Source: Sphingomonas sp.
GTDB lineage: Bacteria > Pseudomonadota > Alphaproteobacteria > Sphingomonadales > Sphingomonadaceae
Length of the DNA: 13,989 bases
Assembly: GCA_013812805.1 (NCBI GenBank)
Contig: JACCSV010000338.1
Span: 1 to 13,989 of the forward strand
Reading direction: 5' to 3'
The position numbers and the translations under genes were made by a program. This document shows, piece by piece, positions 6,160-13,117 of this stretch. The notes beneath the pieces are model-generated. The model saw only the letters and a program-made list of their open reading frames with translations, was not told where the DNA came from and searched no databases. The stretch's first letter is position 1, and each line of letters begins with the position of its first letter.

Positions 6160-7676
6160 GCGGCTTCCTTCAACAGGTTGAGCGCACTTTGATGCGCCGG
6201 GAAGTTGAGCGCGCAGCCGTGGATGAACCGGTCGACCTCGTCCATGTCGAAAATCTCGATGTCATCGCCTGGAGGCCGAATACGACCGTCATCGGGGAAG
6301 TTTCCATAGCCAGCCAGCATGCAGTGCCAGGACAGGGCGCTGTAATAGCCGCCGATGTCCTGCCGAGCGAATTCCTCAGCGACGTCTCCCCCGGTGAACC
6401 AGGCGGTGAATATGTCCTTGAGGCTGTCGGACAGCTCGTCGTGACCGGTGGCGTCGCGCCAATAGTCGGTGTCGCTGCGCAAGGCGGCGCGATAGTGGCA
6501 AACGATATAGTCGCGGATGCCTTCGTAGCGGCGAGCGATGCGGTCGTTGAAGGCATCGTGCGCCTCAGGGCTTTGACCGTCCGCGTCGACGGCTTTGATG
6601 AAGCTTTCGACGGTGGCCAGCACGATGTGCAGCGCGGTCGCTTCCAGCGGCTCGAGGAAGCCCTGGGCAAGCCCGATGGCGAGGCAGTTGCCGACCCAGC
6701 TGCGTTCGACCCGGCCGACTCGCATCTGCAGATGCCGGACCTCGGCGCCAGCAGGCAGGCCAAGATGAGCGCGCAGTTCGTCGGCGGCAGCGTCGGGATC
6801 GGTGTAGCGCGACGAATAGACGTAGCCGTTGCCGACCCGGTTGGTCAGCGGAATGTGCCAAATCCAACCGGCCGACTTCGCGGTTGCCCTAGTGCACACG
6901 CCCGGCGCTTCGGCGGGCAGCGGCGTTGGAGTGACGACCGCCCGATCGTTGAACAGATTCTCGCCAAAGCCGCGGTGGGGTTCGCCGAGCGCGCCTTCGA
7001 TAATGACGGCGCGAAACCCGCTCGCATCGACGAACAGGTCGGCTTCAAACCTGCGCCCGTCGTCAGCGACCAGCGCCTCGATCTCGGCGTTGGCGCCCAC
7101 CGCTACGGAAGCGATGTTTGCATCGACATGCTCGACACCGCGGCGCGTCGCAACCTCGCGCAGGAACGCGCCAAGCAGATGCGCGTCGAAATGATAGCCA
7201 TAGCTGGTCAGGAACGGGAAGTTGGGCGGTGCCAGCGGCGCCCGGCACTGATGCGCCAAAGCTGTCGGCAGGAAGAAGCGATCAGGGTGCGCCCAGACGT
7301 CGCGGCCAGTGCGGCGGGCGCGGGTGTTGTAGAAAAATTGCGGCGCGGTGAAGCTGTCCACAGCGGTTGGAAACGGGTGGAAATAGCTGCCATGGCCGGG
7401 CCTCTCCGACCAGCCGAGGAACTCGATGCCGGTCTTGTAGGTGGCGCTGCAGCGCGGCATCCATTCGCCTTCGGCGATGCCGAGCGTGTCGAAGAAATGC
7501 TTGAGCTGCGGGGTGGAGCCCTCGCCGACGCCGATGATGCCGATGTCGCTGGATTCGATCAGAGTCACCCGCGTGCCGAGCTTGCCCCAATGATGCTGGA
7601 ACAGGTTGGCGGCCATCCAGCCGGCAGTGCCGCCGCCAAGTATGACGATCGAGCGCGGCTGCCGCCCTGCGCTCAT
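6156..7676 (-). CDS. FAD-dependent halogenase-family protein (PF04820, 'tryptophan halogenase')
   Basis: This is a complete 506-residue flavin-dependent halogenase-like protein with no signal peptide. The FAD loop is GGGTAGW (14-20). VGEGSTPQL (50-58) matches the second conserved flavin-site strand. Lys81 (ATYKTGIEF) aligns with the catalytic Lys79 of PrnA, which relays hypohalous acid. The halogenase hallmark WxWxIP is present as WIWHIP (271-276). Glu345 in FLEPLEAT corresponds to PrnA Glu346, but the next residue is Ala346 rather than the usual Ser. Relatives turn chloride or bromide, FADH2 and O2 into a halogenating agent; no flavin reductase is encoded in the window. The substrate is not known, and location in a glucan operon argues against a classical antibiotic role. 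The start overlaps the GH97 stop as ATGA, and the stop overlaps the esterase GTG. Confidence 0.9.
   Translation of the reverse strand: MSAGRQPRSIVILGGGTAGWMAANLFQHHWGKLGTRVTLIESSDIGIIGVGEGSTPQLKHFFDTLGIAEGEWMPRCSATYKTGIEFLGWSERPGHGSYFHPFPTAVDSFTAPQFFYNTRARRTGRDVWAHPDRFFLPTALAHQCRAPLAPPNFPFLTSYGYHFDAHLLGAFLREVATRRGVEHVDANIASVAVGANAEIEALVADDGRRFEADLFVDASGFRAVIIEGALGEPHRGFGENLFNDRAVVTPTPLPAEAPGVCTRATAKSAGWIWHIPLTNRVGNGYVYSSRYTDPDAAADELRAHLGLPAGAEVRHLQMRVGRVERSWVGNCLAIGLAQGFLEPLEATALHIVLATVESFIKAVDADGQSPEAHDAFNDRIARRYEGIRDYIVCHYRAALRSDTDYWRDATGHDELSDSLKDIFTAWFTGGDVAEEFARQDIGGYYSALSWHCMLAGYGNFPDDGRIRPPGDDIEIFDMDEVDRFIHGCALNFPAHQSALNLLKEAA
6165..6170 (-). promoter_or_regulatory. Ribosome binding site for the esterase GTG start
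   Basis: AAGGAA lies five bases upstream of GTG 6159, within the Lys-Glu codons near the end of the halogenase. It supports the GTG start and the signal peptide that follows. Confidence 0.65.
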
Positions 7677-9709
7677 CTGCCCAGGGCCACGAACCGCACT
7701 GCTGCGCCGCCGCCGGGAGCAATTCGCAGCGACAGCCGGTCGGCGGCGGTGACATCGCGCCGCTCGATTGCGATGGCGCGCGGGTTGGTGCGGAAATCGG
7801 CAGTGTCGCCGTCGCGGTAGATTTCGGCGCGATAGCGGCGGCCGGGCTCGAGGAAGTCGAGCGCAACGTCGAAGCGCCGCTCCTGTTCGTCGGAAATCGC
7901 GCCGAGATACCAGTTCGGCCGCCCACGCTCCTTGCGCGCGATCACTGCCATGTCGCCCAGCTCGCCGGCCAGCATCCGCGTATCATCCCAGTCGACCGGC
8001 ACGTTCTTGATGAACTGGAAGGGCCGCAAATTGGCCTCGTAATTCTCGGGCAGATCGGCCGCCATCTGAATCGGCGAATAGAGCACGACGTAGAGCGCCA
8101 GCTGCCGAGCCATCGTCGAGGGGATCGGCGTATTTCCGCGGCCGGTCAGGCTAAGGACCCCCGGCGTATAATCCATCGGCCCTGAGAGCATCCGCGTGAA
8201 AACCAGATTGACCTCATGGTCGGGCGGATTCTTGGGAACGGCCCAGGCGTTGTACTCCATGCCGCGCTGGCCCTCTCGGCTCACCCAGTTCGGGTAAGTG
8301 CGCCGCAGCCCCGTGTCCTTGATTGGCTCGTGCGGGTTGACCGCTATTCGCCGCTTGGCGGCCTCGGTCACCACTTTCAGATGATGGCGCGACATCAATT
8401 GACCCTCGTGCCACTCGAACACTTTTCGGCCGTCGGGGCCGATCGCCTGCACTCCGCCGGCATCGGACACATAACCGGTCTTAACCGCCGGAATGCCGAG
8501 CCGCTGATAGAGGTCGAAGCCGGCCTCCATCTGGCTTTCATAGTGGGCGACATTGGCCGAGGTCTCGTGGTGTCCGATCAGCACCACGCCCTTGCGCCGC
8601 CCGTAAGCAGCAAGGCCAGCAAGGTCGAAATCCGGGTAGGGTTCGGTGAAGCTGAACTCGTCCCCGGTCGCGAACCAGTCGCCGTCCCAGCCCTTGTTCC
8701 AGCCCTCGACCAGTACCCCCCCGAACCCGTGACGAGCGGCAAAGTCGATCAACCGCCGGCCGTAGGCGGTGGTCGCGCCATGCTTGGCGCCCGACGCCCA
8801 GCTTTGCGTGTCGAGGTGCATCCCCCACCAGATGCCGACATATTTCATGGGCTTGACCCAGCTGACGTCGCCGAGCTTGTTGGGCTCGTTGAGGTTGAGG
8901 AAGACGGTGTTGGCGGCATAGAGCGAGGGCGCGTCCGGCGTGATCAGCACCACTCGCCACGGCGTTTGAAACGGCGCATCACGGACCACCTTCGGCCCAT
9001 CGGCTGAATAGGTGAGAACCGCTTCGAGCCGGCCATCCTGGACACCGCGAACATTCATGCCGGAATAGTCGACCAGGGCCGCTTCGTGGATCGACAGATG
9101 CAGCCCGCTTTGCGTTCGCATCGTCACCGGCGTCTGCACGGTCACAATCGCGTTGATCGGGGTGCGCTGGTATAGATATTCCTCGCGGTTGCTTTCGAAC
9201 GCGGGCGACCAGATCGCCTCGCCCCCTTCCGCGATATTGAACTGGGTAAGCTCCTCGGTGATCCGCGCGGTCGTCAGGTTCGGCTGCCTCGGGACAACGT
9301 AACGGAACGCGACCGCGTCATCGTAGAGTCGGAATACCACCGTCAGCCGCCGCTTGAGCCTGTTCGTCTCCTCGAAGTTGGCGGTGAGCTCGGTGTAACG
9401 GTCGCGCACGGTGCGCCATTCGCCCCACGGTTGCTCCCAGCGCTGGTCGGCGGAGCGGCTGCTCTGCCCCGTCAGCCGAAAGTTGCGGAGCATCTGCGGG
9501 GCGTCCGAAAACAGGAAGCCAAGCTCGCTGTCGCGGATCACCAGCCGGTCGCCGCGCGACACCGCATAGTTGATCCGGCCCTCGCCGTTGAGGCTGACCT
9601 CTAGCTTCAGGACGCCCGAAGGCGACGCCAGCGTTGCCGCCGGGATTGCGGCCGCCGGAGCGGCGATGGCGAAAGCGAGCCAGGCGAGCGCCAAGTGGAC
9701 CAACCGCAT
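7673..9709 (-). CDS. GH97 alpha-glucosidase, SusB-like inverting type, secreted
   Basis: This 678-residue glycoside hydrolase is of the SusB family, which removes glucose from the non-reducing end of maltooligosaccharides and is usually periplasmic. Residues 1-21 are a signal peptide ending APAAA. An N-terminal beta-sandwich (about 25-270) precedes a TIM barrel (about 275-555) and a C-terminal beta domain. Catalytic residues by comparison with SusB are Glu382 in GHHETSANV (SusB Glu439), Glu461 in NPHEPIK (Glu508) and acid Glu485 in RGMEYNAW (Glu532). Glu479 fits the calcium ligand Glu526, and the spacings of 24 and 6 residues are kept exactly. Two carboxylates at the base positions indicate inverting alpha-glucosidase rather than the retaining alpha-galactosidase branch. 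ATG 9709 is chosen for the signal peptide and the GAGGAA upstream; the open frame to 10033 overlaps the GH13 gene and is spurious. Confidence 0.95.
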   Translation of the reverse strand: MRLVHLALAWLAFAIAAPAAAIPAATLASPSGVLKLEVSLNGEGRINYAVSRGDRLVIRDSELGFLFSDAPQMLRNFRLTGQSSRSADQRWEQPWGEWRTVRDRYTELTANFEETNRLKRRLTVVFRLYDDAVAFRYVVPRQPNLTTARITEELTQFNIAEGGEAIWSPAFESNREEYLYQRTPINAIVTVQTPVTMRTQSGLHLSIHEAALVDYSGMNVRGVQDGRLEAVLTYSADGPKVVRDAPFQTPWRVVLITPDAPSLYAANTVFLNLNEPNKLGDVSWVKPMKYVGIWWGMHLDTQSWASGAKHGATTAYGRRLIDFAARHGFGGVLVEGWNKGWDGDWFATGDEFSFTEPYPDFDLAGLAAYGRRKGVVLIGHHETSANVAHYESQMEAGFDLYQRLGIPAVKTGYVSDAGGVQAIGPDGRKVFEWHEGQLMSRHHLKVVTEAAKRRIAVNPHEPIKDTGLRRTYPNWVSREGQRGMEYNAWAVPKNPPDHEVNLVFTRMLSGPMDYTPGVLSLTGRGNTPIPSTMARQLALYVVLYSPIQMAADLPENYEANLRPFQFIKNVPVDWDDTRMLAGELGDMAVIARKERGRPNWYLGAISDEQERRFDVALDFLEPGRRYRAEIYRDGDTADFRTNPRAIAIERRDVTAADRLSLRIAPGGGAAVRFVALGR

Positions 9710-11322
9710 CAGACTTCCTCGATCAGCGCCGCGAACGGTCCGAGTGCATTGGCGAGAACATCGCCGACACGAAACAGCGAGCCATTGTGCGGCGACAGCG
9801 GAACCTCGTCGTCGGAAAGGTTGAACGTGCAGCGCAGCCGCTGGTCGCCGAACGCCCGCTCGAACACCAGCTTCTGCCGCCCCGCCTCGACCACGTTCAT
9901 CGTCCCCCAGCGCAGCGCCGGCACCCGCCTGCGAAGCGCGACGACTCGGCGGGTGAAAGCGAGCAGCGAATTGGGGTCGGCCTGTTGGACATCGACCGCG
10001 AGCTGATGGTGATCCTCCCCAAACGGCAGCCATGGATCGCCGCTGGTAAAGCCCTGGCCGGGTGCGTCACTCCGCCATGGTATCGGCGTGCGCGCCCCGT
10101 CGCGGCTCAGAGTCTGCGGCCAATTCGCGATCGCTTCCGGGTCCTGAAGCTTGTCGAACGGCACCTCGACCTGGGTGAGCCCGAGCTCCTCGCCCTGATA
10201 GAGGATGATCGATCCGCGCAGACAACCGAGCAGAAGCATCTTGGCGCGGGCAAAAGGCTCGCGGTGCTGCGGCTTGCACCAGCGCGGGATGGCCCGCGGC
10301 GAGTCATGGTTTTCGAACGCCCAGCTGGGCCAGCCGACGCCACCGTCCGCCGGCCACTGCGCCGCGCTCTGCGCGACCAGCGCCGGGGTCAGCCGCTCAG
10401 CATACAGGAAGTCGAAACCATAAGCGCTGTGCAGCCGCCGCGACCCCGCGGTATATTCGTGCATCTCCTGAAGCGCCCGCTCGCCGCCGACTTCGGCCAG
10501 CGCGAAGCGGTCGCCATAGCTCTCGACCAGCGCCCGGATCCGCTCGAGAAACAGCGCGATCGACGGGTGCGACTGATTGTAGAGGTGCTTCTGGAAATCG
10601 AACGGCCGAGTGCGCTTGCCGCCCGCGTCAGCCGGCGGATTGTCGCGCAGCTCGGGGTCGTGCATCGCAAAATTGATCGCGTCGAAGCGGAAGCCGTCGA
10701 CCCCGCGCTCGAGCCAGAACCGAGTGATCTCGAGCAGCGCTTCCTGCACTTGCGGATTGTGCAGGTTGAGGTCGGGCTGCTCGGGCAGGAAATTGTGGAG
10801 ATAATATTGCCCGCGCCGAGCGTCCCACGTCCAGCTTGGTCCGCCGAATACCGACTGCCAGTTGTTGGGCGGCGATCCGTCCGGCTTGGGGTCGGCCCAG
10901 ACGTACCAGTCGGCTCGCGGGTTGTCGCGGCTCGACCGGCTTTCGCCGAACCATCGATGCTGGTCGGAGCTGTGCGAGTAGACCTGGTCGATGATCAGCT
11001 TCAGGCCCAGCCCATGCGCCTTGGCGACCACCGCATCGAAGTCGCCGATCGTGCCGAAGATCGGGTCGACGTCCTGGTGATCGGCGACGTCATAGCCAAA
11101 GTCGCGCATCGGCGAGGTGAAGAAGGGCGAGATCCAGATGCAGTCGACGCCGAGCGAGGCGACATGGTCGAGGTTGCGCTCGATGCCCTTGAGATCGCCG
11201 ATCCCGTCGCCATCGGTGTCGGCAAAGCTGCGCGGGTAGATTTGGTAGATGACCGCGCCCTTCCACCAGGGCTGCGGCTCGCTTTGCGCGGATTGCCGGG
11301 AGGACAGCTCAGCGAGATGCAT
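9709..11322 (-). CDS. GH13 alpha-glucosidase (maltase/oligoglucosidase type), cytoplasmic
   Basis: This 537-residue retaining enzyme hydrolyses maltose and short maltooligosaccharides. The TIM barrel starts with WWKGAVIYQIYPRSF (about 19-33). Catalytic residues are nucleophile Asp214 in GFRFDAIN, acid/base Glu277 in LAEVGG and Asp340 in ENHDSP. The domain-B signature is QPDLNLHNP (182-190), and Ala215 next to the nucleophile, where 1,6-specific enzymes carry Val, hints at alpha-1,4 preference. There is no signal peptide, so it acts on imported sugar. ATG 11322 overlaps the amylase end by 14 nt; ATG 11334 (26-nt overlap) is an alternative, and neither has a good ribosome site. Its TGA shares one base with the GH97 ATG (TGATG). 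It resembles the GH13_23 group, but the subfamily was not computed. Confidence 0.94.
   Translation of the reverse strand: MHLAELSSRQSAQSEPQPWWKGAVIYQIYPRSFADTDGDGIGDLKGIERNLDHVASLGVDCIWISPFFTSPMRDFGYDVADHQDVDPIFGTIGDFDAVVAKAHGLGLKLIIDQVYSHSSDQHRWFGESRSSRDNPRADWYVWADPKPDGSPPNNWQSVFGGPSWTWDARRGQYYLHNFLPEQPDLNLHNPQVQEALLEITRFWLERGVDGFRFDAINFAMHDPELRDNPPADAGGKRTRPFDFQKHLYNQSHPSIALFLERIRALVESYGDRFALAEVGGERALQEMHEYTAGSRRLHSAYGFDFLYAERLTPALVAQSAAQWPADGGVGWPSWAFENHDSPRAIPRWCKPQHREPFARAKMLLLGCLRGSIILYQGEELGLTQVEVPFDKLQDPEAIANWPQTLSRDGARTPIPWRSDAPGQGFTSGDPWLPFGEDHHQLAVDVQQADPNSLLAFTRRVVALRRRVPALRWGTMNVVEAGRQKLVFERAFGDQRLRCTFNLSDDEVPLSPHNGSLFRVGDVLANALGPFAALIEEV
9715..9720 (-). promoter_or_regulatory. 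Ribosome binding site for the GH97 gene
   Basis: GAGGAA sits five bases upstream of ATG 9709 and is made from the two Glu codons that precede the final Val codon and stop of the GH13 alpha-glucosidase. It fixes the GH97 start at 9709 and rules out the 5' extension of the open frame. Confidence 0.75.
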
Positions 11323-13117
11323 GGCAGATCGCATAGCCAAGCGCAGGCAGGCTGACGCTGACGCTTCCCGGCGCCTGCGCATCGGGTGCGCAGCTGCCGA
11401 CCAACGAGCGAAAGCGGACCGACCCGACGTCCACCTGCACGTTGCGCTTGAGGGGACTGGTCGAGGTGTTGAGCAGAACCAGCACTTCCTCGCCGGCAAG
11501 CAGGCGGGAGAAAGCCAGCAGCCCGGGCTCGTCGCCAGCCGAGCGGAGCACCGTCTCGCCGCGGCGCAATGCCGGCTGGCCGATGCGCACCGCGGCCAGC
11601 TCGCGGATCAACCGATACAGCGGGTGGGCGGTGTCGAAATTGGCGTCCGCCGTCGTTTTGGAGGTGCCGAGCAGGTCATTGTCGTTGTAGATCGCGACCC
11701 GCGACGGGAACATGTCCTCGCGCGCATCCTGGTCGCCGCCGTCGCCGACGAAGCCCTGCTCGTCGCCCGAGTAAATGGTGGGCACGCCGCGCGCGGTGAG
11801 CAGCAGCACGTGACCGAGCATCACACGCTTGAGGATTTCCGCTTCGCTCGCCTTCGGAAAGCCCTTGCGGACATGATGCGCGAAACGCCCCATGTCGTGA
11901 TTGCCAAGGAAGGTCGGAAGCTGGATCGCCGCAGCTTCGCCGCCTTCGTAGAGCACGTCCTGGCTGAAGAAATCGCGCCAGATTTCGGTGGCGGCAGTGC
12001 CGCCGATCGACCGCAACGCGCCTTCCTTGAAGGCGAAGTCGAGCACGCTGGGAAGCTTGTCGCGGCGGGTGTTCTGGGCAAGCTTGCCCGGCTGGAAGTC
12101 GTCGTGAGCGACTTCCCCGAAGATGTGGAAGTTGGGGATGCCGCGGGCCCTTGCGCGCGCCTGGATCGCGGGCACAAAGCTCTGCCAGAACTGCGGGTTG
12201 ACGTGCTTGGCCGTGTCGATGCGGAAGCCGTCGACCCCGAACCGGTCGATCCAGCTTCCGAACAACTCGATCATGCCGGCGATCACCCGCGGGTGCTCCG
12301 TCATAACGTCGTCAAGCCCGACGAAGTCGCCCATGGTGTTGGACTCGCCGCGGAAGATCGTGTCGCCGCGGTTGTGATAATAGATCGGATCATTGAGCCA
12401 GGCAGGAACCTTGATGTTCTTTTCCGCCGGCGCGACCTTGACGGTGTAGGCAAAGTTCGGGTCGGTGAGCCCGGCAAAATTCTCGGCTGTACCGACCTCG
12501 TGGCCGGCAAACCCCTGGTTGATGCGCCTGCCGCCGGGGCCGCCGCGCGTCTGGTAGGGGTAATCGGCGACGCTGCGATAGACGCAGCGCCCGGTGTCCT
12601 CGCACTCGCCGAAATAGATGACGTCGGCGGTGTGGTTGGCGATGATGTCCATATAGACCTTCATGCCCCGCGCGTGCGCCGCGTCGACGAAGGCCTTGAA
12701 TTCGGCGTTGGTGCCGAAATGCGGATCGACCTGGGTGAAATCGGTCACCCAATAGCCGTGGTAGCCGGCGCTTTCCTGGCCCTTGGGGCCCTGCACCACC
12801 TTGTTCTTGAAGATCGGAGCGAACCAGATCGCCGTCGCGCCAAGGCCCTGGATATAATCGAGCCGCGTGGTCAGCCCCTTAAGGTCGCCGCCGTGGAAAA
12901 AGCCCTTGTGGGCGGGGTCGAAACCGGTCTGCAGCCGGTCGCCGCGGTTGCCGCCACGGTCGTTCGACGGGTCGCCGTTCTCGAACCGGTCGGGCAGCAC
13001 GAAGTAGATCACTTCGTCCTGCGGCAAGCGGGCGCGATAATCCGTCTGGGCCGCGGCAGGAGCCGCGCACAGCAGCGCAGCAAGAGCAGCCGACAGGCAA
13101 ATCCGCGTCGATTTCAT
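11309..13117 (-). CDS. Secreted GH13 alpha-amylase
   Basis: This 602-residue extracytoplasmic amylase cuts internal alpha-1,4 bonds of starch or maltodextrin. Residues 1-23 are a signal peptide (KSTR, hydrophobic core, cleavage after AAA). The barrel includes FFHGGDLKGL (73-82), region I DIIANHTAD (157-165), nucleophile Asp301 in GFRIDTAKH, acid/base Glu335 in FGEV and Asp408 in LGNHD. A C-terminal beta domain follows from about residue 530. Mature cysteines are only Cys172/Cys178 and Cys576/Cys598, two close pairs that could form disulfides and fit export. It is not a lipoprotein, since the residue before Cys17 does not match a lipobox. ATG 13117 is in an ATGA overlap with the upstream halogenase and has GGAG eight bases before it. 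Relation to neopullulanase-type enzymes is possible; the exact GH13 subfamily is unassigned. Confidence 0.94.
   Translation of the reverse strand: MKSTRICLSAALAALLCAAPAAAQTDYRARLPQDEVIYFVLPDRFENGDPSNDRGGNRGDRLQTGFDPAHKGFFHGGDLKGLTTRLDYIQGLGATAIWFAPIFKNKVVQGPKGQESAGYHGYWVTDFTQVDPHFGTNAEFKAFVDAAHARGMKVYMDIIANHTADVIYFGECEDTGRCVYRSVADYPYQTRGGPGGRRINQGFAGHEVGTAENFAGLTDPNFAYTVKVAPAEKNIKVPAWLNDPIYYHNRGDTIFRGESNTMGDFVGLDDVMTEHPRVIAGMIELFGSWIDRFGVDGFRIDTAKHVNPQFWQSFVPAIQARARARGIPNFHIFGEVAHDDFQPGKLAQNTRRDKLPSVLDFAFKEGALRSIGGTAATEIWRDFFSQDVLYEGGEAAAIQLPTFLGNHDMGRFAHHVRKGFPKASEAEILKRVMLGHVLLLTARGVPTIYSGDEQGFVGDGGDQDAREDMFPSRVAIYNDNDLLGTSKTTADANFDTAHPLYRLIRELAAVRIGQPALRRGETVLRSAGDEPGLLAFSRLLAGEEVLVLLNTSTSPLKRNVQVDVGSVRFRSLVGSCAPDAQAPGSVSVSLPALGYAICHASR

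Noticed and set aside
6189..7820. Plus-strand open frame of 543 codons, antisense to the halogenase
   Set aside because: Same codon-bias artefact; the minus-strand frame has FAD and WxWxIP motifs.
9710..10033. N-terminal extension of the GH97 protein by 108 residues
   Set aside because: It would bury the signal peptide, lies inside the GH13 gene, and the GAGGAA site points to ATG 9709.
9634..11355. Plus-strand open frame of 573 codons, antisense to the GH13 alpha-glucosidase
   Set aside because: No family motif, Arg/Ala/Val-rich shadow composition, and complete overlap with a well-supported gene.
11323..11499. N-terminal extension of the GH13 alpha-glucosidase by 59 residues
   Set aside because: The added sequence is Arg- and Ala-rich out-of-frame amylase sequence; family proteins start shortly before the WWKGAVIYQ region.
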